Below are positions 34,897 through 43,073 of a stretch of 54,515 nucleotides of DNA, piece by piece. Origin of the DNA: an uncultured Eisenbergiella sp. (lineage in GTDB: Bacteria; Bacillota; Clostridia; Lachnospirales; Lachnospiraceae); contig CAJUEL010000034.1 of NCBI GenBank assembly GCA_910585455.1, forward strand, positions 1 through 54,515, given 5' to 3'. Position 1 is the first letter of the stretch. Each line of letters opens with the position of its first letter. Both the position numbers and the translations under genes were made by a program. The notes below the pieces were generated by a model. The model was not told the origin of the DNA and did not search any database. It saw only the letters and a program-made list of their open reading frames with translations.

Positions 34897-35278
34897 CGTT
34901 TTTCTCTCCTTCTTCTCTCATTTTCTTGTACAGCCTTTTTAGGAAAGACCGATTTTTCTGGATGCTGATGCGATATTCCGTATTGGTAAACAATATTTCT
35001 TCCTGCATCCCCACCTTGACAAAAATATTCTGAAACATATCACTGCCATCCGACAGGGCACATCCATTAGAAGAAAAGTCCTTTACCCACAGGCATTCTT
35101 TCTCTTCATCGTACCTGATACTACAGTGCCTTCTACTGATTCTGGCATGTTCCAAAACAATGTCAGCTACCTTTTTATCACGTCCGACCTGATAAATTCG
35201 TCCGCCATGCAAAGGGAATCGACAAACAGTTTTTTCCCCCTCTTTTATGACCAGCGTATACTTCTTTTTCCCGCCCAT
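34889..35278 (-). CDS. FHA domain protein
   Basis: 129 residues consisting almost entirely of one FHA domain. It includes YQVGRDKKVADI, HARISRRHCSIRY and VKDFSSNGCALSDG, followed by a basic tail (KRLYKKMREEGEK). It binds phosphothreonine. I use the ATG at 35278, which has GGAGG 9 nt upstream, rather than an in-frame GTG two codons earlier that is too close to the site. It begins 2 nt after the stop of the kinase gene at 35281-36798, so kinase and reader are made together. Confidence 0.9.
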   Translation of the reverse strand: MGGKKKYTLVIKEGEKTVCRFPLHGGRIYQVGRDKKVADIVLEHARISRRHCSIRYDEEKECLWVKDFSSNGCALSDGSDMFQNIFVKVGMQEEILFTNTEYRISIQKNRSFLKRLYKKMREEGEKNDD

Positions 35279-35280
35279 GC

Positions 35281-36798
35281 TCACGTGCCTCCTTTTCTGT
35301 TTGTTTCAAGGCATATGCCCCAAATCATCCAGATTATAGATAAAATGCCTGAAAGAAAACCTCCGTAATAAAAAAGCAGAAGCCACTGGTCCATCAGACC
35401 AACCCGTATTATGTATATAACGCCTGCTACAAGCAAAAAAGAAATCGGCAGTGAAATCATCCACCCACGGATGCCACACCTTCTGAGTAAAAAAAGTTGA
35501 AACAGTACAGCTGCCACACCGGAAATCAGCAACCATTCTGGAAAGCTGAAATACAACTTCATACGATTATCCGCCACATAAGAAAAAAACACGGATATTG
35601 CCACTGCTCCGAGCATCATATTATCCCAACGGTTCCATTCTTTCGCCGGATATTTCTCCGTTCTTATCTGCTCTTTTCTCTTTTCCACGACAGAGGAGCT
35701 TTGGGGGCTCTTTTTCTCCTCCTGCGGCTCCAGTACAGAAGCCATCCTGTTTTCCTCCGCTTTTTTTCTCCCCTCTGCCGCTACAACATGGCTATCCCTG
35801 GTTCCTTCCACCACGTATTTTCCGGCATACAGCTCTGTAATCAGCTCCTCCATGGTCTGGTAACGATCCTCTATTTTTATAGCAAGTCCCTTTTGAATCG
35901 CGTTGGAAACCTGAGCGGATACATTACTGTTCATGGTCCGTAGCGGAACCATGTTGTCCAACGCAAAGCGACTAATGGAGTCAGGTGGTACTTTCCCACT
36001 CAACAGATAATATATTGTCGCGCAAATCGCATAAACATCCGTCCATGCACCCTGCTTTCCCTGTGTATAGTATTGTTCCATAGGTGCATAACCGTGCTTA
36101 AGCATTATCGTCAAACTTTTATTACTGTCACTTGTTCTTTGCCTCGCTGCCCCGAAATCGATCAGCGTTATGGAATGATCCATCCCATAAATGATATTAT
36201 CCGGACTGATATCCCTGTGTATAATGCCCTTCCTGTGTATCATTGCCAGAGAGTTTATAACCGGCCATATCAGTTCCAGCACATCGTCCTCTTTTAGCGG
36301 CAGTCCACTCACTTTGGTATAGACCCGCAAAGACATGCCCGGAAGGTATTCCATCACCAGATACCCCGTATTATTTTCCCTGAAAAAATCAAAGACCTGT
36401 ACAATTCCTTCCAGATTTCGAAATGCCCGCATTGTGTTAGCTTCCCTGACAAAGCTATCCAGCCCCTTCTGATAATATTGGCGCTGCTGCTCCCCGCTTA
36501 CGGAAATATTGCCACCGCCTGTTCCAGTGACAGTGCGTTCTGCAAGTCCATTCGGAAAAAACTCCTTAATTGCTACCTTCTTTTTTTTCTCCAGGTCCAT
36601 CGCAAGATAAGTGATCCCAAATCCACCGATCCCTAATGTTTTTCCGGTCAGATATCTGCCATGCAGTACTGTCCCTGTCGGCAAAATCCGCATTGACCGG
36701 TTTTTTTCGTATTCCTGCCGGTCAAAACCACATGCGCGGCACTTATTCCCTTCCACAGGCTTCATGCACCCCATGCAAAGCTTATCCGGATTCATCAT
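35281..36798 (-). CDS. Ser/Thr protein kinase with C-terminal membrane helices
   Basis: 505 residues. A short zinc-ribbon N-terminus (CMGC 8-11, CRAC 20-23); kinase domain (about 48-325) with LGIGGFGITY, Lys78 in VAIKEFFP, HRDISPDN (194-201), DFG (214-216) and HGYAPMEQYYTQGKQGAWTD; a charged linker (about 330-395); then about four hydrophobic helices to the end with little outside the membrane. It is a different subtype from the two receptor-like kinases, with no ectodomain, so it may relay or amplify. All catalytic residues are present. AAGGG precedes the ATG. Confidence 0.93.
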   Translation of the reverse strand: MMNPDKLCMGCMKPVEGNKCRACGFDRQEYEKNRSMRILPTGTVLHGRYLTGKTLGIGGFGITYLAMDLEKKKKVAIKEFFPNGLAERTVTGTGGGNISVSGEQQRQYYQKGLDSFVREANTMRAFRNLEGIVQVFDFFRENNTGYLVMEYLPGMSLRVYTKVSGLPLKEDDVLELIWPVINSLAMIHRKGIIHRDISPDNIIYGMDHSITLIDFGAARQRTSDSNKSLTIMLKHGYAPMEQYYTQGKQGAWTDVYAICATIYYLLSGKVPPDSISRFALDNMVPLRTMNSNVSAQVSNAIQKGLAIKIEDRYQTMEELITELYAGKYVVEGTRDSHVVAAEGRKKAEENRMASVLEPQEEKKSPQSSSVVEKRKEQIRTEKYPAKEWNRWDNMMLGAVAISVFFSYVADNRMKLYFSFPEWLLISGVAAVLFQLFLLRRCGIRGWMISLPISFLLVAGVIYIIRVGLMDQWLLLFYYGGFLSGILSIIWMIWGICLETNRKGGT

Positions 36799-36816
36799 GT
36801 TCTTTTCCCTTCACAA

Positions 36817-37410
36817 TTACTCTTTTTTCCCTGACTCTTTTACCAGATCATCCCAACTGAAATTTTCATTACAGCACGGAACCAACATCAGCCTGGTCTC
36901 TCCAATCTGGAGAACATCGTTCGCCTTCATTTTCATGTTGTTCAAAACTACGTCTTCATTCAGATAAAAAAGCTCCTTAGACTCACCAGGCTGCGCAATA
37001 AATATCCTGCTCTTTGGTTCATAAATCACACAGGCATGACGGTTTCTCGATACGCTCTTATCCATTCCCAGGATCACATCCATATCGGACGCCCTTCCAA
37101 TAAAATTTTTTCCGTTGCGCAGTTTAAAGCTCTCTCCAAAATATTCCCCCTTGACACATACAAGCCAACCGACAACAGGTTCAACACCTATCATTTTCTG
37201 AAAAATGCCAACCGTGACAGCATCGTCGGAAGGAGTTCCTGTAAACGGCGTTGGCATCCGGCTCCCCATCGCCGCTGATGTAGCGATAAAATCCGTTCTT
37301 GCCGGTTCCAACGGAACCGTTTCCTGCACAGAAGTCTGTGCACAATGCGGACACTCTGTAAACTTACTGCCATCATAAAAATGGCCATTTGAACATTTCA
37401 CTAAATTCAT
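36817..37410 (-). CDS. FHA domain protein with CxxGHFYD zinc-like N-terminus
   Basis: 197 residues. The N-terminus reads MNLVKCSNGHFYDGSKFTECPHC, two cysteine pairs around GHFYD (residues 6-24), probably zinc-binding. A linker follows, then VGIFQKMIG and GWLVCVKGEYFGESFKLRNG, and an FHA domain with FIGRASDMDVIL and SVSRNRHACVIY. The usual late N-G pair is less clear, so phosphopeptide binding may be weaker. The same architecture recurs at 40190-40780, where VGWLV-type and GR..DMD blocks are shared. It lies between the PP2C gene and the kinase gene in one run. Confidence 0.88.
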   Translation of the reverse strand: MNLVKCSNGHFYDGSKFTECPHCAQTSVQETVPLEPARTDFIATSAAMGSRMPTPFTGTPSDDAVTVGIFQKMIGVEPVVGWLVCVKGEYFGESFKLRNGKNFIGRASDMDVILGMDKSVSRNRHACVIYEPKSRIFIAQPGESKELFYLNEDVVLNNMKMKANDVLQIGETRLMLVPCCNENFSWDDLVKESGKKE

Positions 37411-37428
37411 TTTTTCTCCTCCATTTTC

Positions 37429-38373
37429 TTATTTTTTTAGTTTTGTATTATCGCCTTCATAGGAAATACAAATGACAGATACATTATCCAACGGCTTTTT
37501 TCCATAATTCCTGACCGCCTGCACAAAAACATCTGCTGTTTCCATAAAGCTATCCTGACACATCTCAACTATATTAAGGATTTGCTCTTCACTGAGTGCC
37601 CTGTAAAGCCCATCACTGCACAAAATCACTCTGTCTCCCTTTTGCAGACTAAAAGGTTTCTGCGAAATTTCATAAATCCGAAGTGGTCCTGATCCTAAAA
37701 AACTGATCAGAGCATCTCCACGTGTTGACTCCCTCTCAAATTCCGTTTCGCTCATAGTTCCTTCCTTTAAAAAATGTTCCAGCTGGCTTCTGTAGTTATG
37801 CGGTTCAAATGGGCAAAGCATCTTTCCTTCTCTCACCAGATAAATTTTACTGTCACCGACTGAAAACCAAAATAACCGATCCTGGCAGATATATACCGAC
37901 ACAGCCGTTGTCCCGCATTCTAACGTTTTTCCATCTTCCGTCTGTAAATTGCACACCGCTCTATTCATCATTTGCATGGACTGATAAAAAAACGAAGGTA
38001 CTTTTTTTACAGGAATGTCTTCCTGCCAATAGCAATCCAACAGCACAGAAATCGCACACGCGCTCGCCAGCTCCCCACCTTCTAATCCACCCATCCCATC
38101 ACAGACTACCGCAAGAGCATCTTCCCTGCGCCCTCCGTACCAGATGGTATCTTGTTGATAATTCCTTCCACCAATCAAAGATGCCGCGCAGATTTTTAGC
38201 ATATCCGGTAACATGGACTCCTGGTTTACCACCACAGTCTGCTGCAAAACCACTTCATCATTTTTTTCCCTCAACGCTACTGTCTGTAACGGTATTTCCG
38301 TCATAAGTTCTTCCTGATCGACAAGATTTTCCGGTTTTTGATCTTCTTTTTTCTTTTTCCATTTCAACATCAT
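37429..38373 (-). CDS. PP2C-family Ser/Thr phosphatase
   Basis: 314 residues. A basic/polar N-terminal extension of about 60 residues precedes a PP2C domain with GGRNYQQDTIWY, VVCDGMGGLEGGE, WFSVGDSKIYLV, VILCSDGLY and LDNVSVICI. The Asp and Gly residues that hold the two metal ions are all present. It should remove phosphate from Ser/Thr residues phosphorylated by the cluster kinases. The ATG overlaps the stop of the VWA-FHA gene by 4 nt and has GAGG 7 nt upstream. Confidence 0.93.
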   Translation of the reverse strand: MMLKWKKKKEDQKPENLVDQEELMTEIPLQTVALREKNDEVVLQQTVVVNQESMLPDMLKICAASLIGGRNYQQDTIWYGGRREDALAVVCDGMGGLEGGELASACAISVLLDCYWQEDIPVKKVPSFFYQSMQMMNRAVCNLQTEDGKTLECGTTAVSVYICQDRLFWFSVGDSKIYLVREGKMLCPFEPHNYRSQLEHFLKEGTMSETEFERESTRGDALISFLGSGPLRIYEISQKPFSLQKGDRVILCSDGLYRALSEEQILNIVEMCQDSFMETADVFVQAVRNYGKKPLDNVSVICISYEGDNTKLKK

Positions 38374-40205
38374 GCATTTTCCTCAGTTCTCCAGTCCACC
38401 ATCAGGTCCATGCTTCCTGCTGAGATAACATCCCTTTTCTCCAACACTCTGCGTCCCTGAATCCTGACACCGTTCACATAAGTTCCGTTTGCAGCTTCCA
38501 GATCCTGAACAATCATAATTCCATTTTCATATTCCAGCGCAAAATGCTGCCGGGACATCAATGCATCATCGAAATAAATTTCGCACACATCCGATCTGCC
38601 AATAATTACTGCTCCAACCATACAGTGATGGATCGGTTGCACTTTTCCACAATTTTGCGGATATAAAATAAGGTTAATCCCACTCCTCTTCTGCACTATA
38701 ACATGTTTTTTGGAGAGAATATTATGTTCCAAAACTACTTCATTACCATTCTCTGCGCCCTCATCCGCCACTTCTGTTTTTTTTCTTTTTTTTCCAAGGA
38801 AAATCAGAAGCATAAACAGCAGTAAAATGCATCCTACTGCCATAATAATGATCCATAGCTGATTCCCGTCCGGCTGATACTCAGGCATGCTTTCTCCCGT
38901 TTCAACAGCAGGAATATCCTTTGCTTCATTATCCACAGTTTCTGTTCCTGACAAGAAAATTTCCACTTCATTCGTCAAACTGTTTTTTTCCATGGAAATA
39001 TCCGTCATATTTACACAAGACAATGTATAGCTACCGGAAATGAAACCTTCTGCGAAGGAAAGTTGCACCTGCTCTGGTTCTTTTATTTTGACACTGACCG
39101 GCACATACAGCACACTATCCGACCTGAGCTGATAATTCGAAGCATTTTCCATTCCTTCCAAAGGTTCACTGAATGTGACTGTAACCTGATTATCTCCTTC
39201 CTGTCCAGCATACAACAGCCTGGGTGACTCTTGGTCAGGAACCCATTTTCCTACATATACATCATGATTTTTGGCAATATTCCATTGCTGGAACATGACT
39301 GTAAAAGGCTCCATACTGTAACTGACTCTGTTATCCGATGCTGCCGCTATTAGCAGCTGTACGGACTGACTCTCCAGCAGTATCCGCGTCATCATCGCTT
39401 CCATATTGTCAGCATTCCATGTCTCCATTTTTCCACCGGTTGATCTTGCAAATTCTCCAAAACGGTTGATGCTTTCCCGTTCCCCGGATCCCTCGATCAG
39501 ACCATACAAGGACATTCCCTGCCGTTTCAATCCATTTTCCGCCTCCTGCAGCGTCGCGCTTCCTAACGCAGTGTCCATGCCATCCGTGATGACAATTACC
39601 AGTGTATGTATAAATTCTTCCGTCTGCCTGCTCTCTGCCAACTCCGTTACCTTATGGATGCCTTCAAACAGCGCTGTGTTCTGGGAATTCCGTTCTATCG
39701 ACTCCACCTTTCCGCAGGCTACATCAGTATCTTCTGTTCCGTCAAGAATCAGCTCCACCGTATCTCCAAAAGTCACTACAGCTATTTTTTCATTTTCTGA
39801 CCTCTGCCTGTATAGTTGGCAAATTGCCTTTTTGGCGGCTTCAAAGTCCTTCGCGTTGATGGATAAGGAAACGTCAAGCAACAGATATATATTACTTTTG
39901 CAGGAGGATTCTGCGAGGGAAGTCATGGAAATATTTTTCAGCATTTCAGAATCCCTGTATACCACAATGTCTTCCATGATGAGGTTTCCGCTGTCTTCTC
40001 CTCCTATACAGATATAAACCTCCGGCATTCTTGCATAGATTTGCTCCACAGCAACATCCATCGCTGGAAATTCTTCCCTGCCTTCCTCTGTCCCGATTTC
40101 TGTCGCTTTCACCACCGCTGCGCCAAAATTCGATATCAATTCTGTCTTCCACACGAATATAACAAGTAGCAGACAGAGCACATGCATTCTCATTCGTTTT
40201 CCCAC
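38370..40205 (-). CDS. VWA domain membrane protein with cytoplasmic FHA domain
   Basis: 611 residues. I place the start at the GTG at 40205, where GGAGGG lies 6 nt upstream. A signal peptide (MHVLCLLLVIFVW) is followed by an extracellular VWA domain (about 95-285) with an intact metal site: DVSLS, Thr in NTALFEG and Asp in ITDGMD. Then come a beta-rich segment, a transmembrane helix (about 455-477), and a C-terminal FHA domain with VIIGRSDVCEIYF, MSRQHFAL and AANGTYVNGVRI. It joins an outside adhesion-type domain to an inside phosphothreonine reader, so it could link surface contact to the kinases. It overlaps both neighbours. Confidence 0.92.
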   Translation of the reverse strand: MGKRMRMHVLCLLLVIFVWKTELISNFGAAVVKATEIGTEEGREEFPAMDVAVEQIYARMPEVYICIGGEDSGNLIMEDIVVYRDSEMLKNISMTSLAESSCKSNIYLLLDVSLSINAKDFEAAKKAICQLYRQRSENEKIAVVTFGDTVELILDGTEDTDVACGKVESIERNSQNTALFEGIHKVTELAESRQTEEFIHTLVIVITDGMDTALGSATLQEAENGLKRQGMSLYGLIEGSGERESINRFGEFARSTGGKMETWNADNMEAMMTRILLESQSVQLLIAAASDNRVSYSMEPFTVMFQQWNIAKNHDVYVGKWVPDQESPRLLYAGQEGDNQVTVTFSEPLEGMENASNYQLRSDSVLYVPVSVKIKEPEQVQLSFAEGFISGSYTLSCVNMTDISMEKNSLTNEVEIFLSGTETVDNEAKDIPAVETGESMPEYQPDGNQLWIIIMAVGCILLLFMLLIFLGKKRKKTEVADEGAENGNEVVLEHNILSKKHVIVQKRSGINLILYPQNCGKVQPIHHCMVGAVIIGRSDVCEIYFDDALMSRQHFALEYENGIMIVQDLEAANGTYVNGVRIQGRRVLEKRDVISAGSMDLMVDWRTEENA

Positions 40206-40780
40206 GTATGTCCCTCCCTGCAAAAGGCGATAAATTCAAACTCACTGTTTCCTGCGGTGAACCGGTCACCGGTTTTCAGCTGCTCCGCAAACTGTACCAG
40301 CCTGCCATCCCTGTAAATCAGATTTCCCTTCACAGGCGCAAGAAGAAATTGATTATTTTTTGCATCATATACCACATTACAATGTCCCTCCCTGGATATA
40401 GCGGGATCCTCTCCCACAAAAATATCCATATCTGTTCCCCTTCCCAATCGGTTGAATCCATGATACAAACGGTAATCTCTTCCCTTTTCCGGTCCTTCCA
40501 CACACACCAGCCATCCGGCAACATAATCATTGCCCTTCATCTTTGAAAAAATGCCGATCGTCCTCTCCGCGTCCTCCTGCTCCCTGCAGTACAGCTCCAG
40601 GGAAATGGTCTGCTCACGTTGCCATTCCGCCGCTGGGTAGAAAGCGGAAACAGTTCGCTGTCCATCCCATCCCTCCGTCACGTCACCCTGTGCTCCGTCT
40701 TTCATTTGCCTGCACATCGGACATTCCGCATCCCTGTTGTCATCGTAAAAATGTCCCATTTCGCATCGTATAATTGCCAT
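40190..40780 (-). CDS. FHA domain protein with CxxGHFYD zinc-like N-terminus (second copy)
   Basis: 196 residues, paralogous to 36817-37410. It begins MAIIRCEMGHFYDDNRDAEC and continues PMC, giving the same cysteine pairs. A linker leads to IGIFSKMKGNDYVAGWLV and an FHA domain with LGRGTDMDIFVGED and AISREGHCNVVY. The SRxH motif is changed to SREGH, so the phosphothreonine pocket may be altered. It ends in CREGHTWENE, a possible further metal ligand set. The start at 40780 has GGGG 6 nt upstream; an in-frame ATG further up lacks a site. It overlaps the VWA-FHA gene by 16 nt. Confidence 0.87.
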   Translation of the reverse strand: MAIIRCEMGHFYDDNRDAECPMCRQMKDGAQGDVTEGWDGQRTVSAFYPAAEWQREQTISLELYCREQEDAERTIGIFSKMKGNDYVAGWLVCVEGPEKGRDYRLYHGFNRLGRGTDMDIFVGEDPAISREGHCNVVYDAKNNQFLLAPVKGNLIYRDGRLVQFAEQLKTGDRFTAGNSEFEFIAFCREGHTWENE

Positions 40781-40797
40781 TATTTTCCCCACACATA

Positions 40798-41520
40798 TCA
40801 GAACCACACACCAAGCGCGGTAAAATTGTCCATATTATTACCCTTTCCGTGCGCCAGCACATGTTCCTTCATGAGCAACAACCATTGCTCCACCGTAGCG
40901 CTTTCTGCCAGATACCCTTCCATGTCCGATTCCAGAATCCATTCCCAGAATCCGTCCGTACACAACAGAAAAGCCATTCCCTTTTCCACAAGCAACGTGC
41001 GTCCTACTTCATATTTAATCTCATCCTCCCGATTTCCCAGAACGCGCAGAACACGGTTTCGATCCGGATGACTACGGATTTCCGATTCCTGAATCTGTCC
41101 CCCCAGCACCAACATCTGTGGCACACTATGGTCCAGCGTTCTCGTCACCACCCGTTCATCCCGAAATAGATACATTCTGGAGTCTCCGATGTGCGCCCAG
41201 GTCAATTCACGCCCTTCCAGAATACACCCTACCAGGGTCGTCTTCATCGTTTTTGTATTCTGCCGCCTGTCCTGTTCCTCAACCAGTTTTTGATTTCCTG
41301 TAACAAAAGCATTCTGAAAGCATTCCTCCAGCTTAAAATGCTTTTGAGACCGATTTTTACAGTTCTCAACTACTGTCTGGGATGCCGCTTTTCCGCCACC
41401 ATGTCCGCCCAGTCCATCCGCTACCCAGAAAGAGCTGACTTTTTTCCCAGGGTAAACGGCGACACTGTCTTCCTGATAGTCCCTGTCTCCCTGTTCGTGA
41501 ATAATCGCATATGTAAACAT
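40798..41520 (-). CDS. PP2C-family Ser/Thr phosphatase (PrpC/Stp-like)
   Basis: 240 residues, a compact PP2C enzyme. It has GDRDYQEDSVAV, WVADGLGGHGGGKA, TWAHIGDSRMYLF, LLCTDGFWEWI and the C-terminal NMDNFTALGV. This matches stand-alone bacterial phosphatases such as Stp/PrpC, which need two manganese ions and reverse PknB/PrkC-type kinases. It is the second phosphatase in the run, lacks the N-terminal extension of the other, and is second in transcription order after the NPCBM-like membrane protein. Confidence 0.94.
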   Translation of the reverse strand: MFTYAIIHEQGDRDYQEDSVAVYPGKKVSSFWVADGLGGHGGGKAASQTVVENCKNRSQKHFKLEECFQNAFVTGNQKLVEEQDRRQNTKTMKTTLVGCILEGRELTWAHIGDSRMYLFRDERVVTRTLDHSVPQMLVLGGQIQESEIRSHPDRNRVLRVLGNREDEIKYEVGRTLLVEKGMAFLLCTDGFWEWILESDMEGYLAESATVEQWLLLMKEHVLAHGKGNNMDNFTALGVWF

Positions 41521-41550
41521 AGGGTAATATCCTTTATAATTAAGCTATAT

Positions 41551-42924
41551 TCATTCCATAATTTCCTTTGTCAATTCTGGTTCTGCCAGCAGATATCTTG
41601 CGTTGTATCCTCCATCAAATTCGATTCTTAATCGATCCACTCCGGTTAAATCAATTTTGATTGGCTTCGGTTCACTATATATATCAACCTCTGTTGAAAA
41701 AACTTCCCTTTCTCCTGAACCGTTGTCTGTATATATTTTAAAAACTGCCGAGTTGGAACCTGTTACCATATCTTCTGAAGGAACAATAACTGCCGTGAAT
41801 CTTTTGTATTCTTTGTTCAATAAATAGATTTCCCATGCCGTATCTGCCCAAACATAAGGATCAGGGTATTCAAGTCCCCAATTATAGGTATTTCCTCGCG
41901 GATCTTTAGGGAAATCCACTACCTCCTTTCTAAGAACGCGTTTTTCAGTAACTTTCAGATCACTCAACTTAACAGGATAATATTTTTTTATACGATCGGA
42001 TAATTCATAAAATACAACACTTTCTGGCAATAACACTGACAATTCATTGATTTTTCCCTGTGCCCCATCCAGATTCTTTTCCGCCAGAAGCTGATCCACC
42101 TGAGCAGTGATATCCTTTTCATATGCATCCACAGCTTCTTTATACTTTCCTTCGATTTGTGCGTTGCCACCGTAACATTCCAATAATCCGACAGCCTTTT
42201 TTAGTGCCTCCTCAAATTTTTTTTCGTTGAGCAATTGATCGATATCCACCAGCTCCTGCTGCAATAAAAACTTTTCCTGCTCTGCTAGAATGCTGTTCCA
42301 CTTCTGGGACAGGATCGTATCATCTGGTATTATCCCAAAAGCCTCCGTCAAAACAGTGTTAGCATCCGCATATTTTTCCTCCGCTGCAAGCGCATCCACT
42401 TTCTTCACGACCATATCCCGATAGCTGGCAACGCTCGTCTCGATCTTCTGTTGTGCATCTGGAAAGTTTTTATCATCCGCAACCACCTGTCTATACCACA
42501 TGATCGCATTTCCGAAATCCTTTTTCCCAAAAAATTCCTCCGCCGTCGCATACGCATTGTAGGAGCCCTGATAATAATTGATATCTGACCGAATATCATC
42601 TACATATACCGAAACATCCTCGATCTGAGAAAAGGCATCCAACTCCGCTGTTACTGACTGATAATCTCTCATGCCCTCCTTAAACTCCTGCAAAATTACG
42701 TTCAGTTCACTTCGCATGAACGCAACCGCCTTCCAGCTGTCATCAGACGATGCCAGTTGCGCATCATATAAGCTCACTGCGGATACATAATCCGATTTTT
42801 CAATCTCCCGCTTAAATTTTTCAATCGGTGAATTATATTTTCCTATAAAAATAATTCCGATTATCAGTACCAGTGTAGAAAGCAAACCAGCAATATAATA
42901 CTTATTCTTTTTAGACAAATTCAT
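41551..42924 (-). CDS. Membrane-anchored TPR-like protein with NPCBM-type C-terminus
   Basis: 457 residues. One transmembrane helix (about 9-28) is followed by helical repeats (30-310) with TPR-like units such as KSDYVSAVSLYDAQL, KKDFGNAIMWYRQVV and EKKFEEALKKAVGLLE. A beta-rich C-terminal domain (about 345-450) resembles the NPCBM carbohydrate-binding module, with KRFTAVIVPSE, AVFKIYTDNGSGEREVFST and PIKIDLTGVDRLRIEF. Apart from the N-terminus it should lie outside the cell. It is first in the 17-kb run and has an AGGAGG site. I infer that it binds a glycan and informs the kinase system. Confidence 0.8.
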   Translation of the reverse strand: MNLSKKNKYYIAGLLSTLVLIIGIIFIGKYNSPIEKFKREIEKSDYVSAVSLYDAQLASSDDSWKAVAFMRSELNVILQEFKEGMRDYQSVTAELDAFSQIEDVSVYVDDIRSDINYYQGSYNAYATAEEFFGKKDFGNAIMWYRQVVADDKNFPDAQQKIETSVASYRDMVVKKVDALAAEEKYADANTVLTEAFGIIPDDTILSQKWNSILAEQEKFLLQQELVDIDQLLNEKKFEEALKKAVGLLECYGGNAQIEGKYKEAVDAYEKDITAQVDQLLAEKNLDGAQGKINELSVLLPESVVFYELSDRIKKYYPVKLSDLKVTEKRVLRKEVVDFPKDPRGNTYNWGLEYPDPYVWADTAWEIYLLNKEYKRFTAVIVPSEDMVTGSNSAVFKIYTDNGSGEREVFSTEVDIYSEPKPIKIDLTGVDRLRIEFDGGYNARYLLAEPELTKEIME

Positions 42925-42970
42925 AACATCCTACCTCCTGTGGATTCATTCTATTGAAGAAAAGTTTATC

Positions 42971-43000
42971 ATTCTATTCGTCGTTTTTGGTGTTTTGTAA
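42971..43000 (-). promoter_or_regulatory. Possible promoter of the kinase cluster
   Basis: On the minus strand TTACAA (43000-42995) and TAGAAT (42976-42971) are 18 nt apart, about 50 nt upstream of the first gene. The match is modest. TTGGT occurs repeatedly just upstream (43005-43035, plus strand reading) and could be regulator binding sites. Confidence 0.35.
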
Positions 43001-43073
43001 TTTTTGGAAGAATTTTGGTAAAAATTGGTATTGGTTCCGATTTAAATACAACATATACATGTACTTAACCACT

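Noticed and set aside
25563..42924. Type VI or type VII secretion locus
   Set aside because: Kinase, PP2C and FHA proteins accompany such systems, but no EssC/FtsK-like ATPase, WXG100 protein, VgrG, Hcp, TssB/C or baseplate gene is present in the window.
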